This document shows positions 23,641-32,495 of a stretch of 34,082 nt of DNA, one piece after another (position 1 is the first letter of the stretch; the number at the start of each line of letters is the position of its first letter). Both the position numbers and the translations under genes were made by a program. The stretch lies in the NCBI GenBank assembly GCA_934254835.1, contig CAKQMI010000018.1:1-34082 (forward strand). The letters are read 5' to 3'. The stretch is from an uncultured Clostridia bacterium. Its GTDB lineage: Bacteria; Bacillota; Clostridia; Christensenellales; CAG-917. Under the pieces are notes generated by a model. That model was not told the DNA's origin. It saw nothing but the letters and a program-made list of their open reading frames with translations, and did not search any database.

Positions 23641-26600
23641 GTGGACAAACGAACAAAAAAGCGTCTTTGACGCAACGGGCAACGTTTTGGTTTACGCCTC
23701 GGCAGGAAGCGGAAAAACGTCGGTTATGGTCAAAAAAATCGTCGATGACGTCGTGAAAGGCGTGCCTGTCGAAGATATCCTCGTGCTGTCTTACACCAAC
23801 GCTTCGGCAACGGATATGCGCCTGAAAATCATCAACGCTCTGTTCGACGTCGCAAAGGACGAAAATTCCAAAGACGTCGAAAAAATCCGCATGGAACTGG
23901 ACAACCTCCCGTTTTCGGAAATCGGCACGATGGATTCGTTTTTGGGACGGCTTATCAAGGAAAATTTCGAATATTTGAAAATCTCGCCCAAGGTCAAGCA
24001 GATGGACGAGAACGAAGCCGACGATATGAAGCGTCGCGCCGTCAAAAAGGTGATGAACGACGAGTACGAAAACAGGGCGGAGGACTTTATCCGCGTTGCC
24101 TCGCGCACGTCGGGCATCGTCGACGACACGCCGTTTTCGGAAATCGTGCTGAAAATTTACGACGCCATTTCGATAAGCCCGCGTCCCGAGGAGTTCAAGT
24201 CGATGTTGCGCTCAAGCGTCACCGACGATCCCGACAGCGTTTACGGAAAGGTCGTTCTCGGCTACTATTCCGACCTTGCAACGGAAATTTTGCCGTTTGC
24301 GAAAAGGGCGGTGGACGTCACGAATTTGAGCGAGGCAAAGGCATACGATAATGCCCTGAAAAGTTCAATCGAAACGTTGGAAAGTCTTGCAAACGCTCGG
24401 TGCTCCGCCGATGCGAAAGCCGTTGCGGAGTCGTATGTAAAACCTAATTTCAGGGGTGCGTCGCCCGTGATTTCGGACGATGACAAAAACCTGGTCAAAA
24501 TTATCAGGGATACGACGGCAAAAACGCTGGAATCCCTTTCCAAAAACCTTTTTGTCGATTATTCCAGTTACGACGTGGACGACGGAAAAACGTTTATGAA
24601 CGTCGTGATGCGCGTCGTGGACGAGTTCGATAAAGAGTACGAACGGCTGAAAAAACGCGAAAACAAAATCGATTTTGCCGATTTGTCGAAATTCGCAGTC
24701 AAACTTCTGAAAGACGAGGCTCGTGCCGAAGCGGTCAGAAAAAAGTTTTCGCTCGTTTTCGTGGACGAATATCAGGATATCAACCCGTTGCAGGAAGAAA
24801 TTCTTTTGAAAATCACCGACGGCAATTTGTTTATGGTGGGCGACGTCAAGCAAAGTATTTATGCCTTCCGCAACGCCGACTCAAAGATTTTTACCGATAA
24901 AAAGAAATCGTTTGAAAGCGGTGAAACGGCGGGGCGCGCTTTGCCGATGACCGTAAATTTCAGAAGCGATAAGGGCGTTTTGAAATTTGTCGACCGCGTG
25001 TTTTCGGGTATAATGACGATGGCTCACGGCGGGTGCGACTATCAAAACGAAAGTTTGTTCCTGAAAGACGGAGAAATTGTCGATATGGCGGACTGCGCGC
25101 GGATTATGCTGGTGAAAAACGATCCCGAAAACGAAAGGGCGGAGATCAACGGCGTGTATAGCGTAACGGCGCACAAAAGAAACTCGTCGCCCGATGAAAT
25201 AAAAGGCTATGCCGAGGGTTGCGCCGTCGCCGAGGAAATCAAAAAAATTGTCGGAACAAAGTATATCACAAAAGACAATCCGCTGGAATATAAGGACATT
25301 GCGGTGCTTTTCAAAAAAAGAAAAAGCGGAGCGGACGGATTTTTGAGGGCGCTTGCCGACCACGGCATCCCGTATGCAAGCGACGGCTTTACGAACGGCG
25401 CGGGCAAAAAATACGTCAAGGAACTTGTCTGCCTTTTGAAAGCCGTCGATAATTCGCTGGACGACTTGCCGTTTGTCGGGTATCTGAAATCGCACTTTGC
25501 GGGATTTTCGGACGAGGAAGTCGCAAAAGTTTTGAAATATTTTTGTGCCTCGTCGGTGTACGAATCGGTGAAAGCGTGCGCAAAATCGGACTTTGAAATA
25601 TCGAAAAAATGCCAAAACGCGCTGGACTTTTTGTACGATTGCAGGGAGAAATCGGCGTTTTCCTGCGTGAAAGACTTTTTGTATTCGGTGGTCGGGGCTA
25701 CGGCGTTCGACGCGTACGTCCTTGCCGGCGAGAACGGAAAAGACGATATGACAGCCGTCCGAAAATTCATCGACGACAGTGCGCCTTATTCTGACGTTTG
25801 CTCGTTCGTTGCGTCGATAAGAAACGGCGAGGATAACGAATATGCTAACATCGACGACGAGGTCGACGCCGTAAAAATCATGACGGTGCACGCCAGCAAG
25901 GGGTTGGAATTCCCCGTCGTGTTCCTTGCGCGGACGGACGCAGGCTGGGACGGCGACATCAAAAAAGGCAACATCGTGTTTGACAGAACACTGGGCGCAG
26001 GCATAAAACTTTTTGACGAAGACACGAGATTGAAGGCAAATTCGCTTGCCTACAACGCAATAAATCTTGAGAAAAAACGCAGGGAAGCGGACGAAAACAT
26101 AAGACTTTTGTACGTCGCTTTAACCCGCGCGAAAAACCGCATTTACGTCACGGGAACGACCAAAAAGGACATCGATGCAAGGCTCGATTTCCCCGTGCCC
26201 GTTATATCTTCCAAGAGTTTTTTGGACTTGATGACGTATGCCGTGGCGATTGACGAAAGTCTTTTGGGACTTATAAAAGTCGTCGAGCCGAACGTTGAAA
26301 ATCCGTCTGAAATTGAAAAAGACGCACTTTATCTGTCAAAATGCGATGATAAAGTGCAAAAAGCGTTGAAAACCGTGCTTGATTTCGTTTATCCGTACGA
26401 GAAATCGGTGGGCGTCAGCCCGAAATATACCGTCACCGAAATAAACAGAATGGCGCGTGACGAGGAAAACGAAGGGTTTGTGCCAAGCCTTATTTCGCCG
26501 TCGTCGGACAACCGAAGGACGGGTATCGTTTACCACGCGATTATGGAAAACGTCGATTTCTTTGAAAAGTCGGAAAGCGAGATTTATTATCTTGTGAAAA

Positions 26601-26995
26601 AACTTATCGAAAACGGCGCGCTTCAAGAGGGCGACGAAAAACTTGTGGACGCCAAAGAGATTTTGAGATGCGTGCAAAGTCCCGTCATTCAAAACGGGAT
26701 AAAAGGCAAATATATCCGTGAAAAGTCGTTTATGCTGTCGTTGCAGGCGGGCGAGGTCGGAGGGGACGCGTCGGACGACGTGCTTGTGCAAGGCACAGTC
26801 GACCTTGCGTTTTTCGGCGAGGAAAACGTCATTGTGGACTTCAAATATTCGGGACTTTCCGACGAAAAACTTGCGGGAAAATACGAGCGACAACTCAAAC
26901 TTTACAAAATCGCGTTGTCGAACGCCTATGACGTAAAAGTCGATAAAGTCCTGCTTTATTCTTTCAAAACCGGACATTTTATAAATATTAAGTAA
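23633..26995 (+). CDS. addA: AddA helicase-nuclease subunit
   Basis: 1120 residues, slightly shorter than typical (about 1200). UvrD-type SF1 helicase with the Q-motif WTNEQ at the start, Walker A ASAGSGKT (K28), Walker B VDEYQD (377-382), and LLYVALTRAKNRIYV near the C-terminal helicase end. The C-terminal RecB-family nuclease includes TGIVYHAIME, D1057 (GTVDLAF), D1069 and K1071 (DFK), and the YERQLKLYK motif. Start: GAGGAG (23620-23625) is seven bases from the ATG at 23633; the ATG at 23630 would add one methionine. Coupled to addB. A T run follows the stop codon without a convincing hairpin. Confidence 0.95.
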   Translation: MTEWTNEQKSVFDATGNVLVYASAGSGKTSVMVKKIVDDVVKGVPVEDILVLSYTNASATDMRLKIINALFDVAKDENSKDVEKIRMELDNLPFSEIGTMDSFLGRLIKENFEYLKISPKVKQMDENEADDMKRRAVKKVMNDEYENRAEDFIRVASRTSGIVDDTPFSEIVLKIYDAISISPRPEEFKSMLRSSVTDDPDSVYGKVVLGYYSDLATEILPFAKRAVDVTNLSEAKAYDNALKSSIETLESLANARCSADAKAVAESYVKPNFRGASPVISDDDKNLVKIIRDTTAKTLESLSKNLFVDYSSYDVDDGKTFMNVVMRVVDEFDKEYERLKKRENKIDFADLSKFAVKLLKDEARAEAVRKKFSLVFVDEYQDINPLQEEILLKITDGNLFMVGDVKQSIYAFRNADSKIFTDKKKSFESGETAGRALPMTVNFRSDKGVLKFVDRVFSGIMTMAHGGCDYQNESLFLKDGEIVDMADCARIMLVKNDPENERAEINGVYSVTAHKRNSSPDEIKGYAEGCAVAEEIKKIVGTKYITKDNPLEYKDIAVLFKKRKSGADGFLRALADHGIPYASDGFTNGAGKKYVKELVCLLKAVDNSLDDLPFVGYLKSHFAGFSDEEVAKVLKYFCASSVYESVKACAKSDFEISKKCQNALDFLYDCREKSAFSCVKDFLYSVVGATAFDAYVLAGENGKDDMTAVRKFIDDSAPYSDVCSFVASIRNGEDNEYANIDDEVDAVKIMTVHASKGLEFPVVFLARTDAGWDGDIKKGNIVFDRTLGAGIKLFDEDTRLKANSLAYNAINLEKKRREADENIRLLYVALTRAKNRIYVTGTTKKDIDARLDFPVPVISSKSFLDLMTYAVAIDESLLGLIKVVEPNVENPSEIEKDALYLSKCDDKVQKALKTVLDFVYPYEKSVGVSPKYTVTEINRMARDEENEGFVPSLISPSSDNRRTGIVYHAIMENVDFFEKSESEIYYLVKKLIENGALQEGDEKLVDAKEILRCVQSPVIQNGIKGKYIREKSFMLSLQAGEVGGDASDDVLVQGTVDLAFFGEENVIVDFKYSGLSDEKLAGKYERQLKLYKIALSNAYDVKVDKVLLYSFKTGHFINIK

Positions 26996-27022
26996 TTTTT
27001 TTAAGAAAGAGCGCGTAATTAT

Positions 27023-27050
27023 TTGCAAATCACTTATTTTGTGGTATAAT
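27023..27050 (+). promoter_or_regulatory. Promoter of the membrane-protein gene
   Basis: TTGCAA (27023-27028), 16 bases, TATAAT (27045-27050), with an extended TGG before the -10. Start predicted near 27057. Confidence 0.65.
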
Positions 27051-27064
27051 AACATAGAATGTTA

Positions 27065-27083
27065 TGCACAGATCGTTTGTGCA
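27065..27083. repeat. Inverted repeat just after the predicted start site
   Basis: TGCACA and TGTGCA arms are separated by GATCGTT. At about +8 to +26 it could be an operator or a 5' stabilising hairpin; it ends five bases before the ribosome binding site AAGAGG. Confidence 0.4.
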
Positions 27084-27102
27084 AAGTAAGAGGATGTGTT
27101 TT

Positions 27103-28269
27103 ATGATTGCTCAAGTTTTGTCATCTGTTGATTTTAAGGAAGTGTTTGATACGATGCCCGTGCCTGAAAAGGCGCTTCTCTGCGGGATACTTGTCGTCGT
27201 CGGACTGACGCTCATAGGGCTTATCGTTTTCGGCGGTCTTCTTGGCAAATTGTCGGGGCGCAGGTTTATCAAATCTTGCAAGACTATCGGCAACTTCGCA
27301 AACGAGTCGGGCGTTATCAACGACGATAATCTGGAACAGTTCGAGGCAACCTGTTTCAACGAGAAAACCGACAAAACCTTTATGGAAGGTTGGGAAGCGT
27401 TCAAAGAGGCGCGTTTCGATTACCCCAGCGCCTACGTCGATTCCGACAAAATCAAGGAAAAGTTTTCCGGCAAAAAGTTTAAGGTCGCGCTTATTTCCAC
27501 CGTGTGCGCATTGTTCATCTTTGCAACCGTGTTTGTGATTTACGGCATTGTCAAGGTACAGTCCACCGGCGCATACGACATCGCGCTTTACTCAATCGTG
27601 CTTGCACTCCCCATCATTCTTTTGTTGTCGTACGTTTTTGTTAAACCCGAGAAAAAGCCGTCGGCGTCACTTGACCAAATGCTCGAAGACCTCGATACCG
27701 CGGTAAGACTTCAACACCACGTCGAGCGCAAGGTTGACAACACTCGCTTGTACGAAATCGAAAATCGCATTCGCGACGTCATTATTTCCGAACAGACCAA
27801 ACCTATTCCTTCAAAGAAGGACCAACTTGAAAAACAAAGAGCGCAAGAACTTGATTTGGTTGACGAAGATCTGAACGATATCCGTGACGAAATCTTGGAC
27901 GACGAACCTGCGGCGGAAGTTGTCGAGGAGCCTGCACAAGAAGAACCCGTGCAAGAGGAAGTCCCCGTCGAAAAACCCAAAAAGGTTATCCCGTTCGAGC
28001 CGTTTGTCAAAGTTCTGGACGAGGCAATCGCAAAGGGATATTCCAAAAACACAATGCGCAAGATGGCAAATATTTTGGTGCTTGCGTTTGGAAAGTTTAC
28101 CGAGCCCGAACAACGCGAAACCTTGAAAAACTCCATCAGAAAATTCATTGTTGCGTACAAATCGGCGGTTGAAAGAGAAAGAGTGGCAGAGGCGGAACTC
28201 GTTGCGGCGGACGCGTCCACTCAGGCAGAAGCCTACGGCGAATGGCAAAATCCCGCCGAGGCAGAATAA
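27103..28269 (+). CDS. Membrane protein of unknown function
   Basis: 388 residues, not recognised. Membrane helices at about 24-46, 128-150 and 158-180. The loop between the first two (about 50-127) is charged. After the third helix comes a long soluble region: helical at 185-260, an acidic proline-rich linker (about 265-305, with EEPAQEEPVQEE), then a helical domain at about 310-375 (FVKVLDEAIAKGYSKNTMRKMANILVLAFGKF) and an alanine/glutamate-rich tail. The linker suggests a tethered domain on one side of the membrane. I chose the ATG with AAGAGG nine bases upstream; an ATG three codons earlier touches the ribosome binding site. Monocistronic. Confidence 0.75.
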   Translation: MIAQVLSSVDFKEVFDTMPVPEKALLCGILVVVGLTLIGLIVFGGLLGKLSGRRFIKSCKTIGNFANESGVINDDNLEQFEATCFNEKTDKTFMEGWEAFKEARFDYPSAYVDSDKIKEKFSGKKFKVALISTVCALFIFATVFVIYGIVKVQSTGAYDIALYSIVLALPIILLLSYVFVKPEKKPSASLDQMLEDLDTAVRLQHHVERKVDNTRLYEIENRIRDVIISEQTKPIPSKKDQLEKQRAQELDLVDEDLNDIRDEILDDEPAAEVVEEPAQEEPVQEEVPVEKPKKVIPFEPFVKVLDEAIAKGYSKNTMRKMANILVLAFGKFTEPEQRETLKNSIRKFIVAYKSAVERERVAEAELVAADASTQAEAYGEWQNPAEAE

Positions 28270-28283
28270 AAAAAATTATCCCG

Positions 28284-28314
28284 TCCCCGACAGTTTTGTC
28301 GGGGATATTTTTTT
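28284..28314 (+). terminator. Strong terminator after the membrane-protein gene
   Basis: CCCCGACA (28285-28292) and TGTCGGGG (28297-28304) pair around GTTT, followed by ATATTTTTTT. It starts 15 bases after the stop codon. Confidence 0.9.
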
Positions 28315-28410
28315 GGGAAGAAAAACGTAGTTTTTGTTTTTGAAAAATACTGTTAATTTGCGGTCATTTGTCCAAAAACAATCTTTTTTCTTCGAAAAGC
28401 GGATTTTTCC

Positions 28411-28439
28411 TTGCCAAAAAAATTTTGAAGTGTTATTAT
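28411..28439 (+). promoter_or_regulatory. Candidate corA promoter
   Basis: TTGCCA (28411-28416), 17 bases, TATTAT (28434-28439). The predicted start near 28446 leaves a leader of about 157 bases, long for this window. Confidence 0.5.
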
Positions 28440-28478
28440 TTCATTATCTTTTTGAACACGAGGTGTTAATAATTTACT

Positions 28479-28538
28479 ATGGACGACCCTTTAAGTAAAA
28501 ATCAAATCAACATTGTTGACACCGTTCTTTTTGCGTAA
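28479..28538 (+). CDS. Possible 19-codon leader peptide upstream of corA
   Basis: The frame reads MDDPLSKNQINIVDTVLFA and stops 64 bases before the corA ATG. A GAGG lies about 15 bases upstream, farther than normal, so translation is uncertain. Leader peptides control corA in Salmonella, which is why it is listed; it may be chance. Confidence 0.2.
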   Translation: MDDPLSKNQINIVDTVLFA

Positions 28539-28561
28539 GTAATTCTTTCCTTGTACGATGA

Positions 28562-28578
28562 GCGCGGTGTCCCCGCGC
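28562..28578 (+). promoter_or_regulatory. GC-rich hairpin before the corA ribosome binding site
   Basis: GCGCGG and CCGCGC pair around TGTCC, 13 bases before GGAGG. It has a mixed T-rich tail (ATTTATTTTG), so it could be a weak attenuator or a structural element. Confidence 0.4.
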
Positions 28579-28602
28579 ATTTATTTTGTATGGAGGAAGA
28601 GA

Positions 28603-29571
28603 ATGCTTCAAATTTACTACACCGACGAAAATAATCAACTCTTGTCTCTCGACGTCGAAAACGGCATCGACAACGTTGACCTTACCGGGAAATGGATCAA
28701 CCTTTCCAACCCCACCGACAAAGAAATCGAACTTGTGAGTCGCGTCACCGCAATCCCCGAGGACTACATTAAATCGGCGTTGGACGAGGAAGAACGCGCC
28801 CGTATCGAGGTCGAAGACGGCAATCTGTTGACGCTTTTCGATATCCCCGTTATGGAGGACGACGACGATAACGATTACTATACTTATTCGTCCTTGCCGT
28901 TTGCGTTTATTTCCAACCAAAAGACGGTCGTCACCGTTTGTCTGAAGGAAAATATCATCACGCAAAACTTCATTATGAACCGCGTCAAAGGCTTTGCGAC
29001 ATACAAGCGCACAAGGTTTTTGTTGCAACTTATGTACGTTTCAAGTACAAAATTTTTGCAATACCTGCGCCAAATCGACAAGACCAGCACGCGTATTCAG
29101 GCGGAACTTAACAAGAGTATGAAAAATAAGGAGTTGATTCAACTTCTGGACATTGAAAAGTCGCTTGTTTATTTTTCGACGTCGCTTCGCGGAAACAGCT
29201 TTGTCATCGACAAAATCCAGCGCACCGAGGGCGTGAAGTTTTATGAGGAAGATCAGGACCTTTGGGAAGACGTCGGCATTGAAAATCGTCAGGCTATCGA
29301 AATGTGTAATATCTATCGTGACATTTTGTCGGGCACGATGGACGCATTCGCTTCGGTCATCAGCAACAACCTGAACATCGTCATGCGTACCCTTACGATT
29401 TTGACGTTCTTGGTTTCGATACCTTCGATGCTGGCGGCGTTTTGGGGAATGAATACGGGCGTGCCGTGGCAGGGCAAAACCTATGGTTTTTGGATTGTCG
29501 CGGGTATTTCGGTTGTAATTTGCATTGTCGTGGGCTTAATTATGTTCAAGACGCGCGGGAAGAAGAGATAA
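28603..29571 (+). CDS. corA: CorA-family divalent cation transporter
   Basis: 322 residues. Magnesium/cobalt channel of the CorA family, forming membrane pentamers. A large N-terminal cytoplasmic domain (1 to about 255) with the long helix region ends in two C-terminal helices. The pore signature GMN is at 282-284 (AAFWGMNTGVPW), followed by the second helix and a basic tail (RGKKR). Start chosen at the ATG with GGAGG six bases upstream; an ATG 15 codons earlier lies across the leader hairpin and has no ribosome binding site. A terminator that overlaps the next promoter follows. Confidence 0.93.
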   Translation: MLQIYYTDENNQLLSLDVENGIDNVDLTGKWINLSNPTDKEIELVSRVTAIPEDYIKSALDEEERARIEVEDGNLLTLFDIPVMEDDDDNDYYTYSSLPFAFISNQKTVVTVCLKENIITQNFIMNRVKGFATYKRTRFLLQLMYVSSTKFLQYLRQIDKTSTRIQAELNKSMKNKELIQLLDIEKSLVYFSTSLRGNSFVIDKIQRTEGVKFYEEDQDLWEDVGIENRQAIEMCNIYRDILSGTMDAFASVISNNLNIVMRTLTILTFLVSIPSMLAAFWGMNTGVPWQGKTYGFWIVAGISVVICIVVGLIMFKTRGKKR

Positions 29572-29585
29572 CACGGCGGTTAAAA

Positions 29586-29614
29586 TTGACATAAGAGATT
29601 TTCTTTGATATAAT
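29586..29614 (+). promoter_or_regulatory. Perfect consensus promoter overlapping a terminator
   Basis: TTGACA (29586-29591), 17 bases, TATAAT (29609-29614). The predicted start near 29621 lies within the left arm of the terminator hairpin that begins four bases after the -10. Confidence 0.8.
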
Positions 29615-29617
29615 TTA

Positions 29618-29647
29618 CCCTGAACTTATGTTCAGGGTGATTTTTTT
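29618..29647 (+). terminator. corA terminator whose right arm carries the next ribosome binding site
   Basis: CCCTGAAC (29618-29625) and GTTCAGGG (29630-29637) pair around TTAT, followed by TGATTTTTTT. The right arm and the bases after it (AGGGTGA, 29634-29640) form a Shine-Dalgarno seven bases before the ATG at 29648. Confidence 0.8.
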
Positions 29648-31459
29648 ATGCGCAAGAAAGTTTTAATAAGTTTACTGATTTTAATCATTGCGACGACCGC
29701 GCTTACGGCGTGCAACAAACGTAATAAACCTACTCCCTCCGCGACCTACGGCGACATCTACGTCCAGCACGGCGGGTTCTCCAAAAAGACGAGCGTTGAC
29801 AGCGCCCGTACCATCACATTGGACAAAGGGGTTATTCCTTATTACACCGGAAAAAACGATAAACGCGAATATACCGACGCCTATGACAAGGAAAACGGCG
29901 TTTTGAAGGTCAGGAAAGACACGGAAAACGAGGAAGGTAAAGTTGTTTCTTCGACATTCGGTTTCATCAGCCTTAAAACGAAAAAACTTATCGGACAAGG
30001 CGTGGTGTACAACAGTGATTTCTTTGTCGAAAACGGCTTTATCGGCGTGAACTTTTCAGGCACTTATGAACTTTATAAAAGCGACGACACCCTATTGCAT
30101 CAGGTGTCCGCCACTTCGAAAAATGTGTCCGAAATGTTTATGACGCTTTCCGAAAACTATTACGCGGTGTCCAACGGCAACGATGATTGGCAAATATATT
30201 CGGCAAAAAATTCCTTGCCCGTTGCGGGTGGCAAAAAGTTTAATACAAAGTACGTTGACCAAAGCGACAACAAAGAATATAGCGTAAGTTATATCGCCGT
30301 TGACGACTATATCGTCGAAACCCGCATGGTCAAGGCGTCCTGGACGAATCCGAACGGCTCGATTTTGGACATCATCGTTTACGACGCATTGAGCGGAAAA
30401 GAACTCACCTCGTTTTTCAGAGGTTTGACGCCAAAGACGGGTACCATCCGCGCGTCGTTCTACCTCGGCAACGGGAAGTTCTATTGCTATGAGCAAAACA
30501 ACAGCACCAAAGATGACGGCTATCAATACAAGGTGTTGACAAACCCCGAAAAGGAAAACGTTGACGAACGCTATTCCTATCACAAAATCTCGGTGTGGAC
30601 GTACGACGTGAGAACAAGCACGAAAACCCTTATCGTCCCCGACCGCATTTTCTCGACAATCATCAATAAGTATTACAAAAAAGACGTCGGACGCGATATT
30701 TCGAATTATATCAACGAAGGGTACAGCTGGGTGTCCGTCGGCATTTCGAGGGACAAAGACCGCGTCGCAACGAAAAACCAACAGTACGTCATCGACAGCG
30801 ATTTGAATATCTACGTTTCGTTGACGGACAAGTCGGGCAGTGCCACAAATTACGACAAAGGCTCGTCCGATTACCGCTACGTCAAATTGACCTTTATCGA
30901 CGGCTACGGCTTCGACGAGGAATCTTCGGGCGACTTGATTATCTACGATACAAAGGGCAACACGGTTTTCAGGAAAGAGGGCGATTACAGCAAAATGTTT
31001 TACAACAACGGTATCGTCACGGCTCTTAAAAATGTGAACGGCACTAAATACGCGGTTGCGTATAAACTGGACGGTACGGTCGTGTTTGACGAAACGCGTG
31101 GATATGCCGACCTCGTGGGCGGAAACTTCAGTAACGACCGCATCGCGTTTTACGGCAAATATACCATCGTCAAAAAAGGTACAGAGTATTTCCTTGTTGA
31201 CAACAACGGGCGAGATATCGGCAACCCGTCGCTAAAAGATATGTTTTTCAGGACAGATTCTTATGGCGCGCAAACCCCGTTTTTTTTCAACGGCGTGTAC
31301 GTCACAAAGGACACCACAAATAAACTGGGGCTGAAAAACTACGACGGCGATATCATTTTTGAAAACAAGTTCGAATCGGTCATTATCGACTCGAGAAAGT
31401 ACGGCGAGGTTATCTTTTACGCCAAGGAAAACGACACGTGGAAAGTGTATTTCCTGTGA
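29648..31459 (+). CDS. Large hypothetical lipoprotein with repeat-like beta structure
   Basis: 603 residues. The N-terminus has KK, a hydrophobic core and LTAC22, a lipoprotein signal. The mature part is beta-rich, with recurring patterns such as LIIYDTKGNTVF, YKLDGTVVFDE and LKNYDGDIIFENKFESVII. These recall WG-type or beta-propeller repeats but are too divergent to name. Tyrosine and aspartate are frequent. It should be anchored outside the membrane. It is driven by a perfect promoter, so expression may be high. Function unknown. Confidence 0.78.
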   Translation: MRKKVLISLLILIIATTALTACNKRNKPTPSATYGDIYVQHGGFSKKTSVDSARTITLDKGVIPYYTGKNDKREYTDAYDKENGVLKVRKDTENEEGKVVSSTFGFISLKTKKLIGQGVVYNSDFFVENGFIGVNFSGTYELYKSDDTLLHQVSATSKNVSEMFMTLSENYYAVSNGNDDWQIYSAKNSLPVAGGKKFNTKYVDQSDNKEYSVSYIAVDDYIVETRMVKASWTNPNGSILDIIVYDALSGKELTSFFRGLTPKTGTIRASFYLGNGKFYCYEQNNSTKDDGYQYKVLTNPEKENVDERYSYHKISVWTYDVRTSTKTLIVPDRIFSTIINKYYKKDVGRDISNYINEGYSWVSVGISRDKDRVATKNQQYVIDSDLNIYVSLTDKSGSATNYDKGSSDYRYVKLTFIDGYGFDEESSGDLIIYDTKGNTVFRKEGDYSKMFYNNGIVTALKNVNGTKYAVAYKLDGTVVFDETRGYADLVGGNFSNDRIAFYGKYTIVKKGTEYFLVDNNGRDIGNPSLKDMFFRTDSYGAQTPFFFNGVYVTKDTTNKLGLKNYDGDIIFENKFESVIIDSRKYGEVIFYAKENDTWKVYFL

Positions 31460-31472
31460 TATTTGATTTTTT

Positions 31473-31491
31473 CGCCCGATTTAATCGGGCG
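31473..31491 (+). terminator. GC-rich hairpin between lipoprotein gene and sua5
   Basis: CGCCCGAT and ATCGGGCG pair around TTA. It is preceded, not followed, by a T run on the plus strand, and the downstream tract (ACAACTTTATATTTT) is a poor U tail, so its terminator status is uncertain. Confidence 0.4.
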
Positions 31492-31511
31492 ACAACTTTA
31501 TATTTTAACGT

Positions 31512-32495
31512 ATGAAAACACAAGTTATGGGAGCGGAAGGCATCAGCCTTGCCGTACAACTTATTAAAGACGGCGAAGTCGTCGCATTCCCCACCGAAAC
31601 AGTTTACGGGCTCGGTGGCGATTGCTTTAACGAAGACGCCATAAAAAAGATTTACACGGCAAAAGGGCGTCCGTCCGACAATCCGCTGATCGTGCATATT
31701 TCGACGCTCTCGGACGTTTACAGGGTGGCAAAAGACGTGCCCGACGCTTACTTCCGCCTTGCCGAAAAGTTTCTGCCGGGACCGCTTACGGTGATACTTC
31801 CGAAAGCGGACAATGTGCCTCTTGCCTGCACGGGCGGGCTCAACACCGTTGCGGTCAGATACCCCGCGCACGAGTTGGCGCGTGAGTTTATTAAAGCCAC
31901 GGGGACGCTTATCGCCGCACCTTCCGCCAACGTATCGACGCACGTTTCTCCGACGACCGCAAAGCACGTTTTCGACGACTTGGACGGGCGTATCCCGCTT
32001 ATCCTTGACGGCGGTGAGTGCGAGGGCGGAATCGAAAGCACGATAATCACTTTGTGCAAGGATATCCCCACGATTTTGCGTCCCGGGATTATCACCGAGC
32101 GCGACCTTTCGGGCGTGTTGAACGAGGTGGAATTGTTCAAGGGCAAGGTTCAAAAAGCCGAAGCCCCCGGTATGAAATACAAGCACTACGCACCCCGTTG
32201 CAGAGCGGTGCTTGCAAGCACTCCCGACAAGGCAATCGAATTGTACGATAACGCCGTAAAAGAGGGTTTATCGCCCGAAATCCTTGCATTAACCGAACAT
32301 ATTGCGGTTTACGGTGACAGAAAACTTATTGATTTGGGCGGTGACGAATACGCCGTGGCACGCCGAATTTACAACGCTTTGCACGTTGCGGAAACCGACG
32401 CCGACCTTATCATCATAGACAATCTGACGGGTGGCGGTGTTTATGACTCGGTGATGAACAGGGTGATGAAAGCCGTCCAAGGAAAGGTGGAATGA
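31512..32495 (+). CDS. sua5: Threonylcarbamoyl-AMP synthase (Sua5 type)
   Basis: 327 residues. Makes L-threonylcarbamoyladenylate from threonine, bicarbonate and ATP for the t6A modification of ANN-decoding tRNAs. The YrdC domain shows FPTETVYGLGGD (26-37), AKGRPSDNPLIVHI (50-63) and APSANVS; the linker signature APGMKYKHYAP precedes the C-terminal Sua5 domain, so this is the two-domain form (YwlC in B. subtilis). No Shine-Dalgarno precedes the ATG; a TATATT element (31499-31504) ends seven bases upstream, suggesting a leaderless message. It overlaps the next gene, the same order as ywlC-ywlE in B. subtilis. Confidence 0.93.
   Translation: MKTQVMGAEGISLAVQLIKDGEVVAFPTETVYGLGGDCFNEDAIKKIYTAKGRPSDNPLIVHISTLSDVYRVAKDVPDAYFRLAEKFLPGPLTVILPKADNVPLACTGGLNTVAVRYPAHELAREFIKATGTLIAAPSANVSTHVSPTTAKHVFDDLDGRIPLILDGGECEGGIESTIITLCKDIPTILRPGIITERDLSGVLNEVELFKGKVQKAEAPGMKYKHYAPRCRAVLASTPDKAIELYDNAVKEGLSPEILALTEHIAVYGDRKLIDLGGDEYAVARRIYNALHVAETDADLIIIDNLTGGGVYDSVMNRVMKAVQGKVE

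Larger units (their letters stand above)
28315..28602 (+). promoter_or_regulatory. Long corA leader region
   Basis: The 333 bases between the membrane-protein gene and corA hold the terminator above, an AT-rich stretch with nothing evident (28315-28410), the corA promoter, a small hairpin AACAC-GAG-GTGTT (28455-28467), a 19-codon open frame, a GC hairpin (28562-28578) and the corA ribosome binding site. No known magnesium or manganese riboswitch consensus was recognised. Confidence 0.5.

Noticed and set aside
24881..25891. 336-codon minus-strand open frame opposite addA
   Set aside because: Antisense shadow of addA with no ribosome binding site and no recognisable motifs.
28455..28602. Magnesium (M-box, ykoK) or manganese (yybP-ykoY) riboswitch before corA
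   Set aside because: The leader is too short and lacks the conserved core motifs of these classes.
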